From contig NC_083526.1 in assembly GCF_032362555.1 (NCBI RefSeq), positions 2,190,001 to 2,254,000 of the forward strand: a stretch of DNA of 64,000 nucleotides, in the 5' to 3' direction. Shown one piece after another: positions 48,791-60,902 of the stretch (positions within the stretch are counted from its first letter, which is position 1; the number at the start of each line of letters is the position of its first letter). This DNA is from Amyelois transitella. Taxonomy: Eukaryota; Arthropoda; Insecta; Lepidoptera; Pyralidae. The notes beneath the pieces are model-generated. The model was not told the origin of the DNA. It saw nothing but the letters and a program-made list of their open reading frames with translations, and ran no database searches. The position numbers were made by a program, and so were the translations under genes.

Positions 48791-49050
48791 GTACCGTGTG
48801 GTTCCCGGCAACAATACAAAAAAAGAAAAGGACCACTCCATCTCTTTCCCATGGATGTCGTAAAAGGCGACTAAGGGATAGGCTTACAAACTTGGGATTC
48901 TTTTTAGGGGAATGGGCTAGCAACCTGTCACTATTTGAATCTCAATTCTATCATTAAGCCAAATAGCTGAACGTGGCCATTCAGTCTTTTAAAGACTTTT
49001 GGCTCTCTCTACCCCGCAAGGGATATACACGGGACCATATGTATGTATGT
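48791..49050 (+). repeat. SINE-like family A reference copy with target-site duplication
   Basis: The 260-bp element begins GTACCGTGTGGTTCCCGGCA and ends TATGTATGTATGT. It is flanked by a 12-bp direct duplication, ATAGTTAATACA (48779-48790 and 49051-49062), so it inserted as a unit, probably by LINE-type retrotransposition. Conserved internal blocks are GGATGTCGTAAAAGGCGAC, ACTTGGGATTC, GGGCTAGCAACCTGTCAC, GAACGTGGCCATTCAGTC and CTACCCCGCAAGGGATATA. I see no clear tRNA-like head, so its promoter origin is open. Confidence 0.85.
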
Positions 49051-49526
49051 ATAGTTAATACAATTGAAATTTCATCAGAATACTACGTTTTGGAAAACCA
49101 TGGAGAGTCATTCTTACTTGCTTTATGTTGTATATAGTCAAAGCTATTATATAGATGCATACAGTTACGTCTGTATCGCTTACGGGGTAGATAGAGCTTA
49201 CAATCTCGAAAAGACTGGACCACGTTCAGCTGATGGAATTGAGACTCGGATAGTGACAGGTGACTAGCCTATCGTCTAAAAAGGACAACCCTTATCACTT
49301 AGGGGTATGAAAAATAGATGTTGGTCGATTCTCAGACCTATTCAATATGTTCACAAAATTTAATGATAATCAGTCAAGCCGTTTCGGAGGAGTACGTCAA
49401 CATACATAGTGACACGGGATTTTTATATATAAAGATAATAAATACATATTATACATAAGTTTTCAAGACCCAGGTCAATCAGAAAAGTTCTTTTCCATCA
49501 TGCCCAAATAAATAAATATTCTAAAA

Positions 49527-49830
49527 CTAGCTGTGCCCGCGACTTCGTCCGCGTGGAATAGTTATTTTGGGCATCATTGAAGCTCTCATATTCCATATTA
49601 TACCATTTATCGAAGAAGGCTTTAGGCTATATAACATCACGCTGCAACTATAAGGAGCAAAGAACTCCTTATAGTTGCAGCGTGTGATGGTATATAGCCT
49701 AAAGCCTTCCTCGATAAATGGTCTATTCAACGCAAAAAGAATTTTTCAATTCGAACCAGTAGTTCCTGAGATTAGCGCGTTCGAACAAACAAACAAACTC
49801 TTCAGCTTTATAATATTAGTATAGATGTTA
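49527..49830. repeat. RTE-like fragments forming a hairpin
   Basis: Two pieces of the same repeat face each other: 49602-49656 and 49665-49721 are inverted copies (core GGCTTTAGGCTATATAACAT) around CAAAGAA. The outer ends are the usual CTGTGCCCGCGACTTCGTCC and CTTTATAATATTAGTATAG. Confidence 0.7.
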
Positions 49831-50154
49831 TAGGTATAATGCTGTCATACAATGATAAATGACTTTGAATTTTAAATTTCGTAACTAATTTGCAGGCAAA
49901 CTCATACCTTGAGTTCATTCAAATGACGATAACTTTTTTTTAAAACAAAGCAATTGGTGAAAGTTTTAAACAAATTGGTTTAGTACTTTCGGAGATAAGC
50001 GTGATCATACATACAGACAGACAGACAGACAAAAAAATTAAAAGAAAAATTTTTGCTTTCTATTATTCATTATAAGAGACCCTCTATCCATTTCAGTCAA
50101 AAATACCTACTAAATGTACAGACAAAATATTTTTTCTGTTTTATTATATGTATA

Positions 50155-50620
50155 CAGGGTGACTTTTAATTCAACTGCATAAATTTAACTGTTAAGTGTA
50201 CTCATCTAAAGGATATTTAAAAACGTTAAAAGAAAAATATCGGTTCATATTTCAGAAAGTACGAAAAATAATAAAAGTATCAAAATCCACGATCCTAAAT
50301 ACGTAATATCACCCCGGCCGGCGGAAAAGCGACGCGTCAGATTCAGAGGTCAACGACACAATTCATTCAGCTGAGCGATCGCGACAACTCTGTATCTTGA
50401 TACTAGAAAAATAATTTATTTTTCAGACATTTATTTACATGTTTAGTTTTAATTTCTTTTTGTAGTATTGGTCTTTAATAAAGCGTGTGACGTAGTTTTT
50501 GAGGGTTTTTTAAATGTGAAAATGATGACCTTTAATTTAAATAAAAATAGGCTCAAACGGCTCAGAAGCATGGGTATAGTCTATGTTTAAAAGGATGCAG
50601 TTGTTTTAATTGTCACCCTG
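50155..50620. mobile_element. MITE with CAGGGTGAC terminal inverted repeats
   Basis: The ends CAGGGTGACTTTTAATTCAA and (reverse complement) CAGGGTGACAATTAAAACAA match at 22 of 26 positions through CTGCAT, and TA flanks both sides. A 466-bp element with TA duplication and no ORF fits a non-autonomous Tc1/mariner-superfamily element. Confidence 0.75.
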
Positions 50621-52226
50621 TAGATAGTTATACTATGTCTGTGCTCTTTTTGTTTTATTCTGCAATAAGAATTCATTTTCAGTTCGCTAAAGCTGAAATT
50701 GCTGGATTGCGGGAAACTTACAATTTAATAGTAGACATATATTTTTTTTAAATCAAAAGGCAAAAGTTAACAATCCCAGGAGGAAGACAACATTCAGATG
50801 AAGGTGATAGCGCGTATGAACATGATTTGACTAACCTATTCACTGTCTAGTGATCAATTGTGCTCTGTTGATCCAATATTCTGCAATTACGAATGTATGG
50901 TAACTACACAAACATAGGCTTTGTCTAGGCATAGACAGGCTAATTCTGTAATTAATACAATTGTTAACTGATAGTACACACTGTCAGTTACTTTGTCAGT
51001 TGTAGATTGTAAAAAAGGCTAATAAAGTTGGGAACCTTCTCTTCCTAAACCGCCGAGCTTGCATGAAGAGAGTTATGAATGTGGATGAAGCGAAAGAAGT
51101 ATGCAGAGATCGTGGCAAGAAGAAAGATGTAGTCTCTGCCTTCCCCTCCGGGAAAAAGGCGTGATTTTTGTATGTATGTATCCTTCTTTAAGGCGACGGC
51201 CTAGCTGTCGCTGCATACATACATTTAGTCACGGCTATATCCCTTGCGGGGTAGAGAGCCAACAGTCTTGAGAAGTCTGAAACGCCAACTCAGCTGTATG
51301 GCTTTATGATGGAATTAAGATTTAAATAATATTCTATGGTGTTATGGCATAGAGGGCAGAACAACAGGTGCTCCATTGTTGGGTGCTCCGAAATGTTATT
51401 TCCGTGAAATACATACATACATACATAAAATCACGCCTCTTTCCCGGATGGGTAGGCAGAGACTACCTCTTTCCACTTGCCACGATCTCTGCACACTTCC
51501 TTCGTATTCTTCGTATCCATATTCATAACTCTCTTCAAACGTAACATAACTTTCATAACTTCTTTTCTCTAACTTTTTCCGTGAAGTTAAGTTTAAAAAA
51601 TGAAATATGTATAAATTTTTGAATTCATAGGTTTATCTTTTATTTCCTCATTTCAAGTAAGCAGCTTACAAATAAAAATAGCGATATCTGGTGAAAGAAG
51701 ATTATTGGTTTCCGCCAGAGATTAAGAAACATGTGAACAGAAAATTAAAAAAAAAACTTCGATAACGGATTAGCTCGTTTTCAATTACTATATTAAACTT
51801 CCACTAGTCTAAATTGATATCCTAAATGATAAGTTCAGATCAGTTATATATGTATAAATGTATAAGTGAAGGTGGCATTTAAGACATTGATTATGTAATG
51901 GGCGAAATTAGTTAATTGTTTTGTTTTAACTCAGAAAAACATATACAGTTTGTTCCATCAAAATCGGTTCACTAAAACAAGTTATCGTCGTTGAATATAT
52001 GTATTGTAGATTCAACTCGAAATTTACGCGGACGAAGTCGCGGGCAACAGCTAGTCATTGAATAAATGCAAATAGTGCAACAGACAAAATGACTTTATAA
52101 ATTATCTTTTATATAATTTATCAAGAACGCGCCATCTCCTTTTATCTTATCGATTTTATTGATATGTTTTATGTTTAATTAGGTAGAAGTTAAAATAAGA
52201 TTACCTTTGTTTCAGTCGTCCGAAAA

Positions 52227-55200
52227 ATGTTGCATTTAACAAAACAATTGCTTGCTGTGCTATGTGGTAAGTGTGTTATGAACTTTATTAAACTTTGATT
52301 TGTTCAACTGAGACATCATAGGATATAGACGTGATTATATGTATGTATGAGGCATCAAAATCTTCATAAAATTTATACTTAGATTTATGTTCTTTAAGTT
52401 AAATGTAAATGAATAAGGATAAAAATATTAATTCGATATGTTTTGATTTAGCCCAGTTTTTGTTATTGAGGTATTAAGACTAGAAGTTGAAATTTTCTAA
52501 ACTAGATTTTTATAAAATTAAATTAGTAAATTTTCATTTTCATTATATCGGATATCATTGTTATTGATAGGACTTCATAACTGCCAATATAAATATAGGC
52601 AGATAAAACGATAACAGGAATTACACAATTTACAGGGACTATACAATTTATAAATTATCTCGAGTTTAGTTTTCTCTTTTTATTATAATTAATTATCTAC
52701 GGTATGTAGGCATAATAATAATAGAAAAAGCCGCGATTTAATGTATGTCTTCATAAAAGTAATTGAAAATTGCCTGGGATTTTCGAACGAACTTTTTATT
52801 TCTAGAAATGCACTTTTAGTAAGTTTCGTTGACATGCTTTCTAGATGGGGTCCATATTGGGTTCCATAAAGTTTATAGGCACAATCATCTTTTCATTTAA
52901 GATTCAGATAGAGACAGGTTGCTAGCTCATCGCCTAAAAGAAGAGTCCTAAGTTAATTACCGTTTCCTTCGGCCCGAGTTTCACATAATGTCCTCTTAAA
53001 TGCTGCGTGTGCATTTTTGACATGGTGTTGACATAATTCGTACAGTGTGGATATATTTTATATTTATCTTTATTTATGTGACGAAATATTCGTATTGAAA
53101 TAACTAGTACTACATTCATTCATGTTTTTTAATGTAGACAATGTGCATTGGTCCATGATTTAGATTTAAAAGATCTATATTTGTATATTGACGTCCGATG
53201 AAAATGCTGCAGTGTAGTTTGTTCCGCCGCTTCTTATACACATGCACTTTGGAAGCGGTAGTACATAGTTATAATTAGATTTAAGTGATGTGAAGTCAAT
53301 AAGTGATACCTTGTATCCAATTTTGAAAATGAATCTATTCTATTCTATTCTTTGATCGACTTTACTCGTATTATTCTTTACGGGAAAAGACGCAGTTGGC
53401 ACACTGTTTTTGTTGCCATCGGACCAGCATGAAATATCCCTTTCCTTTCTACAGCATATCAGGGATCAGTTTTGATCGGTTACACCATGGGATGGACGGC
53501 CCCGGTGATACCAAAACTACAAGATCCTGAGCAGACCCCGCTGCCAGAAATACCTTCAGATGGTCAGGTCTCATGGATTGGTTCCTTATTGTACATAGGT
53601 TGCATTATTGGTAAGTAAAGAGCTTCATATTTTCTTTTTGACGGCCTCAGTGGCGCAGCGCAGCAGTAGAGGTCCCGGGTTCGAATCCCGGCCTGGGCAT
53701 GATGAGAAAAGAACTTTCTCTGATTGGCCTGGGTCTTGGATGTTTATCAATATACGTATTTATTATAAAATAACGAACTCGAACTTACATCGAGGCTAAC
53801 TCAATCAGTGTAATTTGTCCCGTATATATTTATTTATTTATTTAGAAGTACATACATACATACATATAATCACGTCTATATCCCTTGCGGGGTAGACAGA
53901 GCCAACAGTCTTGAAAAGAGTTCAGTTGAAAAGAGAGATGGAATTGAGATTCAAATAGTGAGAGGTTGCTAGCTCATCGCCTAAAAGAAGAATCCCAAGT
54001 TTATAAGCCTATCCCTTAGTCGCCTTTTACGACATCCATGGGAACGAGATGGAGTGGTCCTATCCTTTTTTTATTTGTGCCGGGAACCACACGGCACTTT
54101 TAGAAGTTGTTGTAGTTAACGCAAATCTTATGAAGTCTGTTCTCTTATACTGGAAAAAATATCAAAGTGTATGTGCGCGAAATTTCCCATATAAATTGTA
54201 GTTCAAAAAGAAATCCCTTTCAGATCGATATTTTGTTCCAGGTCCATATTCTTTAGGTCCACTATCTAATGTCAAAGGTCGGAAGCCGTGCTTCGTGCTG
54301 AGTGCTTTCATCATCATAGCTTCCTTCATCCTTCTTGGGGCAGCTCAGAACTTGGCCATGATATACGCTGGCAGGATCTTGATTGGAGTAGGTCTTGGGA
54401 TCATTAGTGTGATCAACGTGGTTTATATTGGAGAAATAGCGTAAGTTCGGAAATCTTGCACGAAATTTTATAAATGGGAATGAACCGAAAGATTTATTTA
54501 TTTATTTACGCTAGTAGTACACCTCTTAAAGTATTTTGCAAGGAATTCTTATATAACAAAATAAAATCTTGACAGTTTTCATTTAAAAAAAAAGGACAAA
54601 TAACACGTATAATATGGGTAAGAAACAAAAAAGTTACTTACAGAAACAAACAATTTGAAGAACATTCACCTTTGTTACAAAATAAATAAGATGTATGCAG
54701 TTAAATAACACCAGTCTGGTGATAAATCTTTATCTTTTGTTGTCTATGCCTATCTAATCTTTTCTTTTCAGAAAGTATGTGCGCCATTGATCGTTAAAAA
54801 AGAAAATTTCTGTTCATCATTTTCAGTTCTACCAAAATCCGGGGGATACTCTTGAGTGGTACCGGAATATTTTCTACCTTAGGAACATTGCTTATGTTCG
54901 TCATAGGGCCGTACGTGTCATATGTCATGACCACTGTGATTGGAATTGTTCTGACCTTGGTTTACTTACTTGGATTGTATTTCATCCCTGAAACTCCATT
55001 GTTTGATGTCATGAGAGGTAATTTTATAAATCTTCCAGTTCTAGTTTAAACTGATTGATTGACCGACTGACAGAAATCAGAGCATAGTCCAAAGCGCTGG
55101 ATCAAGGGATTTGAAATTTGCCATGTCGATTCTTTGTGTGTTCTTTGATAGAATCTTTCCAAAATTGGAACGGAAATTTACGGATTTTTATTTTACGCGG

Positions 55201-57472
55201 GCGTAATGTGAAAGGACTATGTCTATCTATTACGCTTTCACGTCTAAACCACTGAACCGATTCAGATTTTAGTACATAAATTTGTTAGTTTTAGATAGTT
55301 TACCCTGAGAAAGAACATAGGCTACTTTACTACATTGCGAAAAAAGGCGGAAAGCTAGTATACACTAAAGATGCCAAAATAGAATAATACTCAAAACATA
55401 AATTTAATTGAAAACAAATAAAAGTTTTTACTTACTTCAGGTAAAGAAAATGAAGCCAGAGAAACTTTAATACACCTAGGAAGATCAGATGAAATAGAAA
55501 CAGTATTGCAGTCGAAACCAGAAGTAAAGAAAACAACGATGTCTGATTGGAAAGATTTACTTACAATAAAAGGAAATAGATTTGCACTTTTCATAGTGCT
55601 TACGTTATCTATACTACAACAAATGAGTGGTGTTGTAGCAGTGTTGTTCTTTGCAACAACTATTTTCGATTTAGTTGGATCCGTGGAGCCAAATCTAGCG
55701 ACTATAATTATAGGAATCACACAATTAGTGTCTAGTTGTTTGACGTTGTTATTTGTTGATACATCAGGGAGGAAGATCGTGTTGATGTTTTCAACTGCTA
55801 CCTCTTGTCTTAGCTTGGTGAGTCATTTGATTAATTTTTTGGTCAAAAAGTCACTATTACGTTCATCACTTTGTGAGCCAGCTCTCTTTTTGGCTATAAA
55901 ACAATATTTAAAAAGAAACAATATCTAAGACAGAAAAGTACCCGAAACCGCCGAGCTTGCATGAAGAAAGTTATGAATGTGGATGAAGCGAAGGAAATAT
56001 GCAGAGATCGTAGCAAGTGGGAAGAGGTAGTCCCTGCCTACCCCTCCGGGAAAGAGGCGTGATTTTATGTATGTATGTATCTAAGACAGAAGACAGTGCC
56101 TGCCAATCAGCTTTTTAAGCTTTGGTATTCTTTTAACTACTTTAAAACTTAAGTACATATATGACTGGAATGTATAAATTAGCTGTATTTCATGGCTTAG
56201 ATATTAAATTTATCAAATTAGGAACGTCCTCGCGAAAGGCTAGGTAAAGAGTACCCGAAATTAATGAGCTTGCACGAAGAGAGTTATGAATGTGTGATGA
56301 AGCGAAAGAAGTATGCAGTGCACTGACTGTGGTAGTGGAAAGATGTAGTCTCCAATACCCCTCCGGCAAAAAGGCGTATGTTTTTTATTGCTCTGAATTT
56401 TAATTTATTTAATCTAATTTATATATCTGATGTTTTCAATCATGTGTTGTTTTCAGGCTATGTTAGGTGTTTATTTCTACTGGGCTGATGTAGCCAACAA
56501 TCCTTTAGCAGACAGATTGGGATGGTTGCCTCTGCTGTCCTTAGTAGTATTCTTCTTGTGTTACGACTTGGGTAAGTTTAAATTTGTATTTATCATCAGT
56601 AAGTACTCTGTCTCATTTTTGCGTCTTCTCAATTAAATTCGTAGGTTCAATTTTAGGGAATTTATCACAGTTTTTGGTTCGTTTTATGTATTTCATTTTG
56701 ACTCCATTATCTCAACCGGGTTCATAAGTACTCGCTTTATTTCTCGTTACTGAAAAGCGGGAACATTGAAGCATTTAAACATACATACATACATATGGTC
56801 ACGTCTATATCCCTTGCGGGGAAGACAGAGCCAACAGTCTTGAAAAGACTGAATGGCCACGTTCAGCTATTTGGCTTAATGATAGAATTGAGATTCAAAT
56901 AGTGACAGGTTGCTAGCCCATCGCCTAAAAGAGGAATCCTACGTTTATAAGCCTATTGAATGAAGCATTTATATATATATATTTTAACTTATTTTATTTG
57001 TATTTTTATATTAAAGTTAATTAATTCATTTAAGTATAGATTGATTTTTATTTTTAAATTTTGATTGCGATTTGATTTTTAATTTTATATTGATTTAATT
57101 TTATCTATTTGATTTTATTGAAAATTGTATATGGATCTTTGTTGTCTGAAATAAATGATTTTTTTTTAAATTTTTTTTTTATTTAAATTATTTTTATTTT
57201 CAGGTTTCGGCATAATACCAAGTGCGTTGACAGGAGAGATGTTTGAACCTAACGTGAGGAGTCTTGGGGCTGCTGTGACAGCCACGCTAGCTTGGGCCGT
57301 CGGGTTTGGAGTGTCCACCGCGTTCGGTTATATGTTGTCTGGTTGGGGAGGTCACGTCACTTTTTGGATTTACTCAGGCGCATGCGCTTTTGCGACCATT
57401 TTCACAATAATATTTGTCCCAGAAACGAGAGGGAAGTCATTGTTGGAAATTCAAGTTATGTTGAACCAGTGA
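52227..57472 (+). CDS. Sugar porter ST3 (Tret1-like), seven exons
   Basis: Exons 52227-52266, 53455-53610, 54242-54440, 54827-55017, 55441-55817, 56457-56571 and 57204-57472 join to 448 aa. It is an MFS sugar porter: YTMGWTAPVIPKLQ in helix 1, VKGRKPC after helix 2, PETPLFD before the central loop, VDTSGRKIV in loop 8-9 and PETRGKSLLEIQVML at the end (from residue 432). Unlike ST1 and ST2, helix 7 keeps the sugar-binding signature (LQQMSGVVAVLFF). It is therefore the best candidate here for an ordinary glucose/trehalose-type facilitator. The exon 3/4 junction is phase 2 instead of phase 0. The ATG lies 13 bp after a TTTCAG, so a 5' UTR intron may end at 52214. Several LINE and SINE pieces sit in its introns. 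Confidence 0.92.
53195..53352 (+). repeat. Retroelement fragment with (TATTC)n tail
   Basis: GTTCCGCCGCTTCTTATACA...GTATCCAATTTTGAAAATGAATCTATTCTATTC, the second and longer copy of the element at 30340, in ST3 intron 1. Confidence 0.55.
53640..53835 (+). repeat. tRNA-derived SINE
   Basis: CCTCAGTGGCGCAGCGCAG and CCCGGGTTCGAATCCCGGCC are good A- and B-box regions, followed by a shared body (GGCCTGGGTCTTGGATGTTT) and tail. It lacks the stems of a working tRNA. It is in ST3 intron 2. Confidence 0.75.
53850..54098 (-). repeat. SINE-like family A copy with 9-bp target duplication
   Basis: The reverse copy is bounded by TTTAGAAGT at 53841-53849 and 54099-54107. It sits directly next to the tRNA-derived SINE tail, in ST3 intron 2. 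Confidence 0.8.
55935..56090 (+). repeat. LINE 3' fragment
   Basis: GTACCCGAAACCGCCGAGC through CCCCTCCGGGAAAGAGGC to a TATGTATGTAT tail. Another, more diverged, is at 56220-56380. Both are in ST3 intron 5. Confidence 0.6.
56781..56956 (-). repeat. SINE-like family A copy (reverse, truncated)
   Basis: CATACATACATATGGTCACG to CCTACGTTTATAAGCCTATT, in ST3 intron 6. Confidence 0.7.
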
Positions 57473-57489
57473 ATGTTTAAAATAGTTAT

Positions 57490-57700
57490 GTTTGTCTGTG
57501 ACACCAGAGGTCCCGGGTTCGAATCCTGGCCAGGGCATGATGAGAAAAGAACTTTTTCTGATTGGCCTGGGTCTTGGATGTTTATCTATATAAGTATTTA
57601 TTATAAAATATAGTATCGTTGAGTTAGTTTCTCGTAACACAAGTTTCGAACTTACTTCGAGGCTAACTCAATCAGTGTAATTTGTCCCGTATATATTTAA
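57490..57700 (+). repeat. tRNA-derived SINE, 5'-truncated
   Basis: AGAGGTCCCGGGTTCGAATC (B box) and GATTGGCCTGGGTCTTGGAT match the copy at 53640, ending TTTGTCCCGTATATATTTA. It lies just after the ST3 stop codon and may be part of its 3' UTR. Confidence 0.7.
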
Positions 57701-57889
57701 GCAGATTAAGTGCTACCGAAGGCAGTTAGAAGCAAAAAATAATAATCACGTCTATATTCCTTGCACTGAAGGGCCAAGTTCAGCGTTCAGCAAGTGGCTG
57801 AATACTCATACAAAGGCGCAAAGTAAACTAATTACTATGTAACGATGAAATTTGAGAATATAATAGCTTTTAATGTAAAAATAAACACT

Positions 57890-58165
57890 CCATCTCCTTC
57901 CCAGGGATGTCGTAAAAGGCGATAAAGGGAATAGAATGGATCGAAATATAATACTATACACACACGTGCCTTGTGGTTTCCTGACACTTCAGAATCAGGA
58001 CCAGTCCATCTCCTTCCCAGGGATGTCGTAAAAGGCGACGATGGGAATAGAATGGATCGAAATATAATATTATACACACACGTGCCTTGTGGTTCCCGAC
58101 ACTTCAGAATCAGGACCATTCCATATCCTTCCCAGGGTTGTCGTAAAAGGCGACTAAGGGAATAG
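57890..58165 (+). repeat. Tandem repeat of a family A head, unit about 116 bp
   Basis: CATCTCCTTCCCAGGGATGT starts at 57891 and 58007, and a variant (CATATCCTTC) at 58122. Each unit contains GTGCCTTGTGGTTYCC and GAATAGAATGGATCG. The two full units are almost identical, so the duplication is recent. Confidence 0.75.
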
Positions 58166-58267
58166 GAGCACATTCATCAATTGCAGTCTTCCATCCTGGT
58201 CTGGCAGCGAAGTAAAACACAGTGCGTGTCAACCGCTTCTCTTGTCGACCATATTGTATAAGTCAGT

Positions 58268-58536
58268 CAAGGCTCATAACATACATACATATGATCACGT
58301 CTTTATCCCTTACGGGGTAGACAGAGCCAACAGTCTTGAAAGACTGATAGGCCACGTTCAGCTGTTTGGCTTAATGATAGAATTGAGATTCAAATAGTGA
58401 CGGGTTGCTAGCCCATCGCCTAAAAGAAGAATCCCAAGTTTATAAGCCTACCCCTTAGTCGCCTTTTACGACATCCATGGGAACGAGATGGAGTGGTCCT
58501 ATTCTTTTTTTATTCTTACCGGGAACCACACGGCAC
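58268..58536 (-). repeat. SINE-like family A copy (reverse, full length)
   Basis: ACATACATACATATGATCACG to GGGAACCACACGGCACT. A forward copy follows at 58611-58800. Confidence 0.75.
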
Positions 58537-58610
58537 TAGTCAAGGCAAGGTAGTTAAGGCTCATAAACTTGGGATTATTAATTTTAGGCGATATACTTAC
58601 CAGTGTTTAT

Positions 58611-58800
58611 AAAGGGATAGGCTTATAAACTTAGGATTCCTCTTTTAGGCGATGGGCTGGCAACCTGTCACTGTTTGAATCTCGGTTCTATCATTAAGCC
58701 AAATAGCTGAACGTGGCCATTCAGTCTTTTCAAGACTGTTGGCTCTGTCTACCCCGCAAGGGATGTAGACGTGATCATATGTATGTATGTATGTATGTAT
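58611..58800 (+). repeat. SINE-like family A copy (forward, truncated head)
   Basis: Starts at AGGGATAGGCTTATAAACTT and ends in five TATG repeats. Confidence 0.7.
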
Positions 58801-59889
58801 GTTTATAAAGTCGCTATCTCTGAATGCCTTTAAAAACCTAATTCAAAACTGTGACTTATCGAAAAATCGTTTTATACTGTTGAATTTTGACAAGAACATT
58901 TAATATGACATTATTTTAATTTTCATTTCAATTTTCATTTTCATTTAATTTTAATTTTCTGTATTTTTGCATGCCATGACTGGTTAAATGCGCTAAATGT
59001 ATATGCTTTGTAACACCTATAATTGTACCGCATTTATAGCAAATAAAGTATTTGTATTTGTATGTATTTGTATACCACTAACCCTAAGCCTTACAGCTGA
59101 ACGTAGCCTTTCAGTCTTATCAAGACTATCGGCTCTGTCACTCCCGTAAGGTATAAAGAGGTGATTCTATGTATGTATCTATAGATAATACGGTATAGTG
59201 GTTACTAGCTTACAGATTCTTAGCAAAGTTTGGAAGCTCAGAAGACGCAACAACTCGTAATAAAGTTAGGAGTCACATATGTAGGTATGAACTTTGACAT
59301 TAATTTTCTTTCTACGTTTACTTAACCCGTCAACTTAATTAAATTACTTTGACGATTTCATATGAGTAAGATAAACAAGAAAACGAAAGACATACATATT
59401 TATACATATGTACATGTTTTCATAATTTGTTGATGATTTATTTTTAAGATAAATGGTAAAAAAGTTTGTAAATAAGTTGTATACATTTAAAAAAATATTC
59501 CTATTTAAAAATAGAGGTTATTATATTCATGTAATATTTTTCAAGTGAAGTTAAAATAAAAATGTTTTGAATAATAATTGTTATTTTATTTATATTTTAT
59601 GAATTGAATAATTATTTGTGAATTCAGATATTATAACGCGAAAAATATTGATCATTATTCAGGTGTTTTTCTAGTCGCGTCTTCACATGGAAAAGTAAAA
59701 GAATAATTTGATATGAGTGGGAAAATGGTGTCTCTATAGAGAGGTAGAGAAGAAACGGTGACTAACGCTAGGAGAATGATTTATTTATTTATTTATGTAC
59801 ACAAAAGAATATACAGGGGCGTTTAACACAGAAATTGTACATAACATACATATAATCACATCTACACACACGTCTACACTACCTACGTC

Positions 59890-60291
59890 ACAAACTTGGG
59901 ATTCTTTTTTTAGGCGATGGGCTAGCAACCTGTCACTATTTGAGTCTCAATTCTATCATTAAGCCAAATAGCTCAATGTGGCCTATCAGTCTCTTCAAGA
60001 CTGTTTGCTCTGTCTACCCCGCAAGGGATATAGACGTGATTATATGTATGTATGTATATAATCACGTCTACTAATAGGTACCCATTGCGGGTCAGACAGA
60101 ACCAACCGTCTTGAAAAGACCGATAGGCCACATATAGCTGTTAGCATTAACGATGACAGCTTGCTTGACCCATCGCCTAAAAAAAGAATCGCACTTTTAT
60201 AAGCCTATCCCTTAGTCGCCATTAACGACATCCATTGGAAATAGATAGAGTGGAGTCTTTTTTTATTGCTGCCGTTTATCATATGGCACAC
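59890..60291. repeat. Tail-to-tail pair of family A copies
   Basis: A forward copy (59890-60056) runs into a reverse copy (60057-60291) at the TATGTATGTATATAATCACG junction, the opposite arrangement to the head-to-head foldbacks. Confidence 0.7.
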
Positions 60292-60627
60292 AGAAATTAT
60301 AGTACAAAGGTGCAAATTATTTCAACAGAAATCACTTTCACTAGATCCGTGAGAGGGGAGTTGAATATTTTTCTATGCCTTTGTTTAGTACTTACTTAGC
60401 ACAACAATTTTATTCGTCCATTTTATAATGTTTGAATATAACCTCAAAATGTCAGAATGTTTGCGGCAAACTATTTATATTCGGGAAGTGGTATTTGATC
60501 TATAACAGTCTATCAGAGTTTGAAACAGCTAGGTCGCCGACTAAAATTAAATTAAGGGATGGCAAGTACTTTAATGCATGTTTTTATTTAATCTTCTATA
60601 TAAAGGGAAAAATAACGCACGATTTTA

Positions 60628-60902
60628 TAAAATAACATACAAACATATGGTCACGTCTATATCCTTTGTGGGGTAGACAGAGCTAACAGTCTTGAAAAGT
60701 TTTTATGGGCTACGTTCATCTATTTGGCTTAATGATAGAATTGAAAGAGTAATTCAAATAGTGACAGGTTCCTAGCCCATCGCCTAATAGAAGAATCCCA
60801 AGTCTATAAGCCTATCCCTTAGTCGCCTTTTACGACATCCATGGGAAAGAGTAGGGGTGGTCCTATTCTTTTTCCTATTGGTGCCGGGAACCACACGGCA
60901 CG
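60628..60902 (-). repeat. SINE-like family A copy (reverse, full length)
   Basis: ACATACAAACATATGGTCACG to GGGAACCACACGGCACG. Confidence 0.75.

Larger units (their letters stand above)
47338..52226. other. Intergenic region, mostly repeats
   Basis: No gene is supported. Besides the entries below, it holds an RTE-like block at 47505-47710 (minus), a diverged family A piece at 49160-49270, short LINE tails at 48470-48530, 51045-51180 and 51410-51540, and a GACA microsatellite at about 50017. The interval 50630-51040 and the last 600 bp before ST3 look unique. Confidence 0.5.

Noticed and set aside
53640-53700. A tRNA gene (good B box)
   Set aside because: The acceptor and anticodon stems do not form, and the sequence continues into a SINE body shared with 57490 and 22976.
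57835-58173. 112-codon minus-strand ORF with internal repeats
   Set aside because: It is a by-product of the 116-bp tandem repeat, whose units happen to lack stops in this frame.
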